DNA of 64,000 nucleotides, from the NCBI RefSeq assembly GCF_014201835.1, contig NZ_JACHFH010000003.1:1-64000 (forward strand). Direction: 5' to 3'. The notes under the pieces were generated by a model, which did no database searches, was not told where the DNA came from, and worked only from the letters and a program-made list of their open reading frames with translations. Of this stretch, positions 53,490-61,890 are shown one piece after another. This stretch comes from Pectinatus brassicae. Its GTDB lineage: Bacteria; Bacillota; Negativicutes; Selenomonadales; Selenomonadaceae. The position numbers and the translations under genes are program-made. Each line of letters starts with the position of its first letter. Within the stretch, counting starts at the first letter, position 1.

Positions 53490-55697
53490 TTATTCACAAG
53501 GTGTTAAAATGATTTTAATATTATCGTTTTCATTTACTGGCGCAGTAAATTCCACAGGAAGATTGTTTTTTAGGATTTGAAAAGTCATGCGGCTGTCGGG
53601 TTTAGGTGGAGTGTAATCAGCGGCTAACAGAACATCACTAATTATTGCCTGTTTCCTTTTGCCGGCACTGTAGGTAATGTTGTCAGCCTCATTTACGAGA
53701 TAATCAGTCTGGACAATATTGTCATTGACAAGCAGAACATTATCGGAGGTTACGGGTACTAAGCAAGGACTATCATTGAATAAAACTGTTATATCGCTTG
53801 TCGTATTGTTGTTATTTAACAGAGATGATAAGGGCAGGCGTTTGGGTTCAGTAAAATCAATCTCATCATTTTCTTTAACAATGTCTGATAAATAAGCAGT
53901 TTTTCCATTTAAATATATTTGTGGAGAAGTTTGGTATGTTTTATCGATACCGTTTAATGTGTAGTGATAAATATTGTTATTTATATTATAATGGGCATAT
54001 TTTAAAGCATTGGCAATGCTGGCTGGAGCGGGGAAAATAATATTGTCTTTATCATGAACAACGGTAGTGAAATCATTTATGGGACTATCATTGATAAGAA
54101 CGGACTGCTCAACAGCAATTTTTTCACCATTTATATAAAGATTAATGCTTTGTGTTTCTAAAAATAAATCCGCTAAATGTACATTTGGTGTAGTGCCGTC
54201 ACTGCCTTTTTCAATGCATATATGGCAGTTTTCTTCAATTTTATCACTTAAGGAAGCTTCATTGCCATTAAGGCTTATTTTAGCCAGTGTGCCCATGCTG
54301 CCGCTTAGAATATTTGATTCACCATTGATGTTGACCATGATGCCAAGGCCAGGTTTACCATTATACTTACGAAGATTTATACCAGCATTTAAAAGGGCAT
54401 CAGAAATAGTAAGTTCGCGGAAATTGAACATATTGTATTCGATATCATTAATATATACGGATATAAGATTTAGGGTTTGGGTGCCCAAGGTTTTTAGTAT
54501 TCCTAATGGTGTTACGGCATCAGGTGTTTTTAGCACATCAGGAATATTACTGATATTGTCAACCTTATCAGGTGTTCGTACAGCTACACGTGGTTCGGGC
54601 ATATCAAGGGTATGAGCTACTTTAGCTGCTAAGTTTGGTGTTAAGGATCCGCCGCCTACCAGCATAATAGCTTGCGGGGCTTCGGTATTTAAAGCCGCTA
54701 TTTGTTTGGCAATAGCTTCAGCTAAATCGGTAATATTTTTATCAACACTATTGATAATTTCTTCACTGCTAAGGGTATATTCCATACCTAAAATATCAGT
54801 GAAATGGATTTTTTCATCGGCAGTATTTATCAGCTGGCGTTTTATTTCTTCAGCAATATTAAAATCAAGCAGATACTGTTTAGAAATAGCTTCAGTTATT
54901 TCATCACCGGCCATTGGTACCATGCCGTAAGCAATAACGGAACCATCTTTGGTAATGGCAACATCGGAAGTACCGGCACCGATATCGACTAAAGCCAGAT
55001 TTAAGTGACGCATGGTTGAAGGAATAAGTACATTGATAGCCGCAATTGGCTCTAATGTCAGAGCCTGCATTTCAAGATTGGCGGTCGTTAAGGCTGATTG
55101 CATGGAATCGACAACCTGACGCGGCAAAAATGTAGCAATGACACTAGCAACAGCTTGTTTACCGCGTTGTCCAATCAGGCTTTTTATTTTGGAGCCATCA
55201 AGCATATAGTAAACGGTGCTATAGCCAACACAATAATAAAAAGAACTGTCCTCAATAATGTGGGAAGCCGCCAACTTTTCCTGAGCGGCTTGAACAGTAA
55301 TAAAATCAAGATGCTTTTCTTGTTCTTCGGTAATAATACCATTTATGTCCATACTGGCTTCGGCAGTCATTGTATACAGTGCTCGGCCGGCAGCGGCTAC
55401 AGCAACTTTTTTTAAAGGACCGACTTGTTTTTCCAGCTTGTTTTTTACGGATGTTATTATTTCAGCAACTTGGGGAACATCATGAATCTGTCCGTCAAGC
55501 ATGGAACGTGTCTTATGTTCCTGGCGCTCAGTGGCAATTATTTTAAGCTCGGATTGTTCATTTTCGGCAACAATACCAATTACACTTCTTGTTCCAATGT
55601 CTAGGGCAAAAACTTTATCAGCCTTATTTTGGGCATGTGATGCAGTAGGTCGATTATTTGTCCGTTTGGTTGCCGCAGGGGTTTTTCTTGTTCTCAT
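53490..55697 (-). CDS. FtsA-like actin-fold ATPase with a long repeat-containing C-terminus
   Basis: A 735-residue protein. Residues 28-405 form an FtsA/PilM-type actin fold: phosphate loop 1 ALDIGTRSV (31-39), a 1C-like subdomain (about 98-195), phosphate loop 2 VDIGAGTSDV (237-246) and the adenosine motif VGGGS (347-351). Residues 411-735 are an added region of four or five repeats with the pattern LNG or VND, a loop, then EN(D/C)-x-I, suggesting small beta-grasp-like domains. True FtsA is about 420 residues with a C-terminal membrane helix and sits beside ftsZ; neither applies. The Shine-Dalgarno (55725-55731) is 27 bases from the ATG with a hairpin between. Role unknown. Confidence 0.75.
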   Translation of the reverse strand: MRTRKTPAATKRTNNRPTASHAQNKADKVFALDIGTRSVIGIVAENEQSELKIIATERQEHKTRSMLDGQIHDVPQVAEIITSVKNKLEKQVGPLKKVAVAAAGRALYTMTAEASMDINGIITEEQEKHLDFITVQAAQEKLAASHIIEDSSFYYCVGYSTVYYMLDGSKIKSLIGQRGKQAVASVIATFLPRQVVDSMQSALTTANLEMQALTLEPIAAINVLIPSTMRHLNLALVDIGAGTSDVAITKDGSVIAYGMVPMAGDEITEAISKQYLLDFNIAEEIKRQLINTADEKIHFTDILGMEYTLSSEEIINSVDKNITDLAEAIAKQIAALNTEAPQAIMLVGGGSLTPNLAAKVAHTLDMPEPRVAVRTPDKVDNISNIPDVLKTPDAVTPLGILKTLGTQTLNLISVYINDIEYNMFNFRELTISDALLNAGINLRKYNGKPGLGIMVNINGESNILSGSMGTLAKISLNGNEASLSDKIEENCHICIEKGSDGTTPNVHLADLFLETQSINLYINGEKIAVEQSVLINDSPINDFTTVVHDKDNIIFPAPASIANALKYAHYNINNNIYHYTLNGIDKTYQTSPQIYLNGKTAYLSDIVKENDEIDFTEPKRLPLSSLLNNNNTTSDITVLFNDSPCLVPVTSDNVLLVNDNIVQTDYLVNEADNITYSAGKRKQAIISDVLLAADYTPPKPDSRMTFQILKNNLPVEFTAPVNENDNIKIILTPCE

Positions 55698-55704
55698 ATT
55701 TTTC

Positions 55705-55731
55705 CCACGTAAAATCGTGGATTGTCACCTC
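55705..55731 (-). promoter_or_regulatory. Hairpin between Shine-Dalgarno and start codon of the FtsA-like gene
   Basis: On the minus strand GAGGTGA (55725-55731) is followed by CCACG-ATTTTA-CGTGG (55705-55720) and then GAAAAAT-ATG. Looping out the 16-base hairpin brings the Shine-Dalgarno to about 11 bases from the ATG. No other start codon in frame lies closer. Confidence 0.55.
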
Positions 55732-55940
55732 TTTTTATATAAATTGTAATATGTATAAATGAATTTTTACGAACAGTGAAACTAATAAAAATATTACTTT
55801 TAATTATAACATAAATAAAATGATAAATTATAAATATAATTTGTAAAATTTTATGATAAATGCAAAGGTAAATTAGCTATGCATAAGGAATTTATAAAAG
55901 ACAGTCAATATATTTTGATAATTAATTAGAGGTGAGCGAT

Positions 55941-57215
55941 ATGGGCGAGAATAAAGAAATTATAACAGGCAGTGATTTTAAACGAATGATAGCTGGAGCC
56001 TATAGTGCATTTTTACTGGAATATGAAAATATAAATGCCCTGCAAAAGGCGAGTTTTTCTGGTGAGAAATATCCGGGACATAATTTGCTAAGGACGATGG
56101 GGGCTGCAGCAATAGCGTTAAAAAATAATGATAATAAGGGAATTGGTGCTGTTTCCAGTATGGTTAGTAATTGTGCTGTACTAGGAGCTCGTGGTAATTC
56201 CGGTGTTATTTTAGCACAAATTTTTCGTGGTTTAGCAAAAGGGTTAGCAGGAAAATACGAAGTAAACTCTTCCGTATTTGGCAAGGCATTTCAATATGGC
56301 ATTTTATATGCGCACAGAATATCAAGTGGAAATACGGAGCATCCGATGATTGTAATTGCCAAGGCAGTGGCCAAGGGGGCTTATAAAGCAGTTCGGGCTA
56401 ATAGACCTATTTCAGAAATTTTGACGGCAGCAATAACTGCGGGTGATGATGCCTTGGAACGGGAAAAAATAGCACAAAGGCACATTGAGGTTGGAGCTAA
56501 AGCTTTAATGGTATTGCTGGAGGGATGTCAGGCGGGACTTGATGGCAATTTTGTATCGCCGGCAGTTGTATTTTCGGCAGGTACAACAACGACACATACG
56601 GTGCCTAACCCCACAGAAGATATTGTTCATCCGTATTGTGTTCAGATGCGGATACGCAATTGCAAGGTTGGCTTATTGGAAGTAAAAGAAATACTGGGTA
56701 AGTATGGCAATATGCTTGTAATAAAGAAAAAAATGCATGATGTTTTCATTCATTTGCATACACAAAGTGCCGGGGTGTTGGCAGATCAAATAACAGGCTG
56801 GGGCAGTTCTTATGAGATGAGAGTAGACAATATGGCTGATTTGCATAAACCGCTGATTTTAGCAAAACCGATTAAGGATATATGTATTTTAGCCATAGTT
56901 AACGATGAAAAAATTGTTGAACAGGTAGAGCAGTATGGTGCTATGCCGATAATTGTTGATAAAGATAAAGGCTTGGCCGTAGGGAATTTTGTTAATACTG
57001 TACATAGCGATATTGCTAAGCGTTACATTATATTATCGAATGATAGTTCGCTTAGATTGATGCTATATCAAACCAAACGGCTTTTAGGCAAAAGAATACA
57101 AATTATATATAGTGAAAATACGATGCAGCAGTTAGCCGCATTGCAAGTTTATGACAGCGAGGAATCCTGGGAAAATAATATAAAGAAAATGGAAAATATA
57201 ATTAAGAAGAAATGA
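55941..57215 (+). CDS. Degenerate FakA-like (DAK2/DhaL domain) protein, probable pseudokinase
   Basis: A 424-residue homologue of the fatty acid kinase FakA. The DhaL scaffold is clear (GARGNSGVILAQIFRG, 82-97). The middle domain keeps C233 and H271-x-H273, and the C-terminal DegV-like part is recognisable but eroded. The Mg-ATP loop PDGDTGTN is missing: residues 39-49 read FSGEKYPGHNL, so both metal-binding aspartates are gone. The later D-S-G-G-K-G motif is replaced by IEVGAKALM (182-190). A kinase role is therefore unlikely; lipid or partner binding is possible. AGAGGTG lies before ATG 55941, so the GTG at 55932 is not preferred. Confidence 0.78.
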   Translation: MGENKEIITGSDFKRMIAGAYSAFLLEYENINALQKASFSGEKYPGHNLLRTMGAAAIALKNNDNKGIGAVSSMVSNCAVLGARGNSGVILAQIFRGLAKGLAGKYEVNSSVFGKAFQYGILYAHRISSGNTEHPMIVIAKAVAKGAYKAVRANRPISEILTAAITAGDDALEREKIAQRHIEVGAKALMVLLEGCQAGLDGNFVSPAVVFSAGTTTTHTVPNPTEDIVHPYCVQMRIRNCKVGLLEVKEILGKYGNMLVIKKKMHDVFIHLHTQSAGVLADQITGWGSSYEMRVDNMADLHKPLILAKPIKDICILAIVNDEKIVEQVEQYGAMPIIVDKDKGLAVGNFVNTVHSDIAKRYIILSNDSSLRLMLYQTKRLLGKRIQIIYSENTMQQLAALQVYDSEESWENNIKKMENIIKKK

Positions 57216-57304
57216 TAAATATATTGCATAAAAATTATTTTGTAGTAAATATGCAATAAAATAGAAGATTAATATTAGGGAAAATTGTAAAAAACAATTT
57301 ACTG

Positions 57305-57554
57305 TTATCCACAACCTTATCTTGTGGTATAAAAATATCAGACACTATATTTGGTGTCTGATATTTTTATTATATAAGGGTAAATCCCGTAGTTATAAGG
57401 GAAATATCATATAATTAATTTAGGGAATTCAATATAAGGAAAATATAGCTGTGGATAAAATGAAATTATCTTGTGGATTAAAAAGTGTTTTAATATAAAA
57501 AGCAAATAAAGTTATGCACAGAATTATCCAATATGTGTATAACTTTGTGCATAA
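57305..57554. other. Cluster of DnaA boxes (candidate replication origin or DnaA-titration site)
   Basis: Five perfect matches to TTATNCACA occur within 250 bases: 57305-57313 (+), 57450-57458 (-), 57512-57520 (+), 57534-57542 (-) and 57546-57554 (-). A one-mismatch box is at 57472-57480 (-). The surroundings are very AT-rich. Neither dnaA, dnaN nor rpmH adjoins. The intergenic space (57216-57706) otherwise holds only a terminator and a promoter. Confidence 0.7.
57331..57368. terminator. Terminator of the FakA-like gene
   Basis: A perfect 15-bp stem (57331-57345 with 57354-57368) with an 8-base loop; the outer A5/T5 arms give a T-tail on both strands. It lies within the DnaA-box region, 115 bases after the stop. 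Confidence 0.82.
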
Positions 57555-57621
57555 CTCCATTATAATGAAAAATGGTTTTTTATACAAAAACTCAAGAAAA
57601 TTTATGACAAAGGGACATTGC

Positions 57622-57650
57622 TTGTATCTAAAATAGGGATTTGTTATAAT
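57622..57650 (+). promoter_or_regulatory. Promoter of the small ORF-mqnA operon
   Basis: TTGTAT (57622-57627), a 17-bp spacer and TATAAT (57645-57650), 56 bases before the small gene at 57707. Confidence 0.65.
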
Positions 57651-57706
57651 TGATAATGAATTTTATTGAAGTTATTGTTTTTGATAAATGGAGAAACAGA
57701 TAGTAA

Positions 57707-57862
57707 ATGACAGATGAATTAAAACAAAAATTACAAGGACGTATTATGGAATTAAAACGTCGTATGACTTATGATGCTAATGATTTGGAATATGAAACAC
57801 ATTTGCATATGATGCGGGATTTGCAGCGAATATTAGATATACAAAACAAAAAAAGTAAATAA
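57707..57862 (+). CDS. Small hypothetical protein upstream of mqnA
   Basis: A 51-residue basic, charged protein rich in Leu, Met, Lys and Arg, with alternating pattern (KLQGRIMELKRRM ... MMRDLQRILDIQ) predicting two amphipathic helices or a short coiled coil. There is no Cys and no membrane segment. GGAG at 57690-57693 is a somewhat distant Shine-Dalgarno. It ends 34 bases before mqnA and shares its promoter. I do not recognise the family. Confidence 0.6.
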   Translation: MTDELKQKLQGRIMELKRRMTYDANDLEYETHLHMMRDLQRILDIQNKKSK

Positions 57863-57896
57863 ATACATTAATAATATTGAGAGGGAGGCATGAAAT

Positions 57897-58733
57897 ATGC
57901 ATCCACGTGTAGGACATATAAATTTTCTCAACTGCCTGCCATTGACATATAGCCTGCTTAAATGCGGCTATCACAAAGACATGTCTTTGGTTATGGCTGT
58001 TCCGTCTGATTTAAATAAGGCCATGGCTAATGAAGAGCTGGATATAAGTCCAATGTCATCATTTGCTTTTGCCCAGATAAGCGATAAAGCGATGCTAATG
58101 CCTAATATTGGCATTGTTTCTGATGGTGAAGTGCAAAGTATTATATTGGTATCGCGCAAGCCGATAAACGAGCTTAATCAGCAAAAAATAATATTGACAG
58201 CACAATCAGCGACATCACATTGTTTATTAAAAATCATTTTACAAAAAGCTTATAATCTGGTGCCGCATTATGAGATAAAAAAAATAGATCCCCGGCATTT
58301 ATTTGAGGAAAATGATGATTATGCCGCGGCTTTGCTTATAGGTGATGATGCTTTATATGTAAACCACAATCATCAGGCTGGATTATATTATTACGATATA
58401 GGCGAACAGTGGAAAAAAATGACTGGTTTGCCAATGGTATATGCTGTTTGGGCGGTAAACCGCAATTTTTATCGGGAACACAAGGCTGAGGTAGCAGCAA
58501 TATATAAACGATTGCGCGGCGGTTTTGATAATGGCATTAAAAATAAATCATTAATGCTTGATATGGTAAAGGAAAAAACGGTTTTTTCACGAAATCAACT
58601 AATGGACTATTTTGAAGTGATAAAATATGATGTGGATGAAGTGCGATTAAATGCATTGCAGCTCTTTTATAAATTGGCAGTTGAATGTAATTTGCTGGAA
58701 AAGATGCCAAGTATAGAAATAGTCGAAATATAA
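57897..58733 (+). CDS. mqnA: Chorismate dehydratase
   Basis: Converts chorismate to 3-[(1-carboxyvinyl)oxy]benzoate, the entry step of the futalosine menaquinone pathway. The 278-residue protein has the periplasmic-binding-like fold and family opening VGHINFLNCLPLTYSL (5-20), followed by VPSDLNKAM near 38-46, SPMSSFAFA and the GDDALY segment. GGGAGG precedes the ATG. Its product feeds the MqnE enzymes encoded 26 kb to the left. mqnD is not in the window. Confidence 0.93.
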   Translation: MHPRVGHINFLNCLPLTYSLLKCGYHKDMSLVMAVPSDLNKAMANEELDISPMSSFAFAQISDKAMLMPNIGIVSDGEVQSIILVSRKPINELNQQKIILTAQSATSHCLLKIILQKAYNLVPHYEIKKIDPRHLFEENDDYAAALLIGDDALYVNHNHQAGLYYYDIGEQWKKMTGLPMVYAVWAVNRNFYREHKAEVAAIYKRLRGGFDNGIKNKSLMLDMVKEKTVFSRNQLMDYFEVIKYDVDEVRLNALQLFYKLAVECNLLEKMPSIEIVEI

Positions 58734-58756
58734 TTGTGTGACTAAGAGGTAAATGT

Positions 58757-59053
58757 ATGGGCGAATATCTTATTTGTGATAAATGTAAGTATAATGCTAA
58801 TTCTAAGTATAGTTATCCATGTGCCAGCTGTAAGCATACTAATTATTATAAGTATTTTACACCGGCTGTTAATGAATTTATCGGACAATGTCCTATTTGC
58901 GGAACACCTTATGATGAGGGAGATGTATCCATTAGCCGTGATATAAACATTGGGCCGTACAGTGTATTGAAATGTACATGTCATAATGGCGAATGCGGAC
59001 AGGTGAGCACTTATAAAATCGGGACATATATAGAAAAGAAACAGCAGTCATAA
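58757..59053 (+). CDS. Nine-cysteine small zinc-ribbon-like protein
   Basis: A 98-residue protein with three CxxC pairs, C7/C10, C22/C25 and C45/C48, plus C73, C75 and C80. The spacing suggests two zinc ribbons or a metal-sulfur site. No signal peptide or membrane segment. AAGAGGT precedes the ATG, 23 bases after mqnA, so it is probably co-transcribed with mqnA. The last residues (QQS) and stop lie within a terminator hairpin. I do not recognise the family; a regulatory or metallochaperone role is only a guess. Confidence 0.65.
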   Translation: MGEYLICDKCKYNANSKYSYPCASCKHTNYYKYFTPAVNEFIGQCPICGTPYDEGDVSISRDINIGPYSVLKCTCHNGECGQVSTYKIGTYIEKKQQS

Positions 59054-59076
59054 ATTTTATGACTGCTGTTTCTTTT
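59034..59076. terminator. Bidirectional terminator overlapping the ends of two convergent genes
   Basis: A near-perfect 20-bp inverted repeat whose centre holds the stop codons of both flanking genes (59051-59053 plus, 59057-59059 minus). The stem encodes Gln-Gln-Ser at the end of each protein. Confidence 0.88.
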
Positions 59077-59557
59077 TTATAAATTGCAGATAATTATTTG
59101 TATCCAGAGCAACTAAAGCAATAGCGCGGGCAAAAGGGGTAAGCCATTGTAAAGCTGGCTGATCCATTATAATACCTGGTTCAATTCGGCTGATAAGATA
59201 GGGAAGCTGCGGTGTTATAATAATATGCCGTTCACCAATTTTTTCTTTAATAATCTGATTGAAAATATAATAATCATTATTGCTGTAACCACAGGTTAGT
59301 AAATGCGCCTTAGCCCAGGTCGGATTTTTTAATTTTACATATATCTTAGTGATGCCCCCGCTGTTATCATATTGTGTTTCAATATGATAAGTATTAGTAT
59401 CAAATTCAATATCAATCCCGTTTTTATCAATAGTAAGTGGGAATAGATCTAAGATATGCTGGTACATGTCGGTACTAATAGCATTTTCGTCATAATGCTC
59501 AGTTTTACCATTATGAAGGGTAACATGAGAGATAGAATGTAAAGCAGCAGTAGCCAT
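59057..59557 (-). CDS. Hypothetical protein, 166 residues
   Basis: A soluble protein of mixed alpha/beta pattern without signal, membrane segment or recognised motif. A polar beta-rich first half (HVTLHNGKTEHYDE..., IEFDTNTYHIETQYD) is followed by a more hydrophobic second half. AGGAGG precedes the ATG. It is second in a two-gene unit with the 97-residue gene upstream (28 bases apart). Function unknown. Confidence 0.65.
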   Translation of the reverse strand: MATAALHSISHVTLHNGKTEHYDENAISTDMYQHILDLFPLTIDKNGIDIEFDTNTYHIETQYDNSGGITKIYVKLKNPTWAKAHLLTCGYSNNDYYIFNQIIKEKIGERHIIITPQLPYLISRIEPGIIMDQPALQWLTPFARAIALVALDTNNYLQFIKKKQQS

Positions 59558-59585
59558 ATAAAATCCTCCTGAACATGATAAGAAG

Positions 59586-59879
59586 TTATATTTTTTTGAT
59601 ATTCTTTTTTATATAACGGTCAGTGGCAAAATCAATCATTTCCTGCCAGGTTTTAAATTTAGTATTTTTAGCAACATGTTTATCCATTAATGTTTCTGAT
59701 AAATCTTCGAAATCCTGCTGACAGGAAATAGAAAATTTGCCATTGGTTAAAAAACTGTCAAAGGACTTATAGCGGCTGTATTTTTTCATAAAGGTAGTAT
59801 CGAAAACATCGTCAAAAACGAATGATATCGGTTGTGCTATATGCGGCAGTTGATAGTAACCATAAAGTTTTAATTTCAT
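59586..59879 (-). CDS. Hypothetical protein, 97 residues
   Basis: A soluble Lys/Phe/Tyr-rich protein with one cysteine and no recognised motif. GAGGTCATT precedes the ATG. It is probably co-transcribed with the 166-residue protein that follows. Basic C-terminus (IKKNIKKI). Function unknown. Confidence 0.6.
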   Translation of the reverse strand: MKLKLYGYYQLPHIAQPISFVFDDVFDTTFMKKYSRYKSFDSFLTNGKFSISCQQDFEDLSETLMDKHVAKNTKFKTWQEMIDFATDRYIKKNIKKI

Positions 59880-59950
59880 AATAATGACCTCACAAATAAC
59901 AAATTAGATAAATTTAGCATAGCATATTTAGTTATTTGCAGTCTATAAAT

Positions 59951-59990
59951 AAACAGATAAAAATGATTGATTAATCATTTTTATCTGTTT
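59951..59990. terminator. Terminator downstream of the chemoreceptor genes
   Basis: A perfect 18-bp stem (59951-59968 with 59973-59990) and a four-base loop, flanked by A and T residues, seven bases after the chemoreceptor stop. Confidence 0.85.
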
Positions 59991-59996
59991 AAACTA

Positions 59997-61717
59997 TTAA
60001 GTTCTGAACTTATTTATCATATTTTGCAATCCTTCAGCCATTTCTGCCAGATGACGGCTGGCGGAAGCTATTTCACCCATAGAAGCTGATTGCTCTTCCG
60101 TGGCAGCTGAAATGGTCTGCGTTTCTTCTGAGGTGTGTTTGCTTTCATCGTCAATATGGCGTACGGCATTGACAATGTTTTCTGTATGGCTGGTAATTTC
60201 CTGAACAGAAGATGAGGTTTCTCGTATTTGGTCAGTCATCTTTGTTATCATCGTAAGGATTTGGTTGAAGTTTTCACCAGCATGAGAAATAATCGCGGCA
60301 CCAGCGGTTACTTCCTGTTTACTGTTGTTCATGTATTCTACAGCATTGCTTGTACGGTTTTGGATTTTTGTTATAAGCTCGATTATTTGTTTAGCTGATT
60401 CCTGTGATTGTTCAGCCAATTTGCGTACTTCCTCGGCAACTACGGCAAAACCCTTGCCAGCTTCACCAGCTCTTGCGGCTTCGATAGCGGCATTTAAGGC
60501 CAGTAAATTAGTTTGTCCGGCAATATTTGATATGGCATCGACGATTTGACTGATTTCCTGAGAGGTTTCAGCCAGCTCACTAATAACAGTGGCAGTATGA
60601 TTAGTGGTATTTTCAATGGTTTGTATCTGAGTAACAGCCTGTTTTAACGAGGTATCACCATCGTTAGCAGCGATAGCTGTTTTATCGGCAAAGGCCGATA
60701 CAGTTTGAGTATTGGTGGCTACCTGTTTTATAGCATCAGAAATTTGATTGACAAGGATGTCAGCATTATTAGTTAATTCCAACTGTTTCTCAGCACCATT
60801 GGCAACCTCTGTAATGGAATTGGCAACTTGCGTGGCTGCTTGTGAGGATTGTTCCGCACTAGCAGTAAGTTCTTCTGAGGCTGAAGCTAAATGGTCAGAA
60901 GTTTGGGAAATATGGGAAATGAGGTCTTTGGTGTTTTTATTCATCTTGTCAATAGCGCGCGACAGACTGCCGAATTCGCTTCTATCCTGCAGGCTTTTTT
61001 CAGGAACCTGATGGGAAAAATCGCCATCAGATAGAAAGGCTATAAAGGTAATAAAGTCCTGAATGCGGCCGCTAATCTGTTTTATCATAATTATTCCCAG
61101 TAATAAGCTGAAAATGGAAAAAAAGAGGATAATTATTACAAATACCGTGACTAAAAATGTGAATTCCTTTTGGCTGTCTTCACTCATTTTATTAGCAGCT
61201 TCATTACTGGCTTGGGAGAGTTCAGTTAGACCATTAGTGAATTCTTTGGATAAAATTTTTCCCTGCGTATTAAATAAATTATAGGCCTCGGTATTCTTGT
61301 TTTCGGCAGCTAAAGCGAAAATATCCTTTTGTACAGCGCGATATTTTTCGATAGCGTTATCAAGCTGCTGCAACTTGCTTTTCTCTTGTGTGCTTAAAGG
61401 CAATTGACGATATTTAGTGAGATTTTCATCAAACCGCTGTTTTTTATCTTGAATATCAGCGGATAAAGTTTTATTTAATTCGGGATCATCAGTAAGCATA
61501 AATTCAAACATAACTGATTGAATATGGCGGGCATAGGCCCGATTCTCATTAAGCAGCTGTACGGCAATGAGCTTTTCATTGTACATTTTTTTTAAGGCAT
61601 TATTATTTTTGTTGGCCCGTAATAACCAATGCTGCCGGATAAAACCAGTGCTATTATGGAAATAGCAATAAGCAGGGTTAATTTATGCGATACTTTGAGA
61701 TTATTAAGCCAATCCAA
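59997..61717 (-). pseudogene. Methyl-accepting chemotaxis protein, frameshifted near its N-terminus
   Basis: A four-helix-bundle chemoreceptor. The N-terminal piece starts at TTG 61717 behind AAAAGGAGTG, carries the first membrane segment and ends prematurely. The rest, in another frame, has the extracytoplasmic sensor, second membrane segment, HAMP and the signalling hairpin tip ([20 protein letters not shown]). Adding one G to the GGG at about 61618 restores the frame, reads [12 protein letters not shown]..., and gives 573 residues, exactly the length of the paralogue next door. Methylation-type Glu/Gln pairs remain. It is therefore an otherwise intact receptor with a single-base deletion or a sequencing error. 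Confidence 0.88.
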
Positions 61718-61890
61718 AAAAATCACTCCTTTTTTATTACTGATTAATATCGTATATAGATAGAAATAGTACAAGGAAAAATATTACAAATAAACAGCTA
61801 ATTGTATATGGCATGAAATAATAGTATTTTCTTTGCGGTAAATTGGCTGATATTGTTTTATGGGGTGATTGGTTTAGCTGAATGGGGAGT

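Noticed and set aside
53490-55697. Annotation as cell-division FtsA
   Set aside because: Too long, no ftsZ or ftsQ neighbours, and no C-terminal membrane-targeting helix; only the actin-fold ATPase part is shared.
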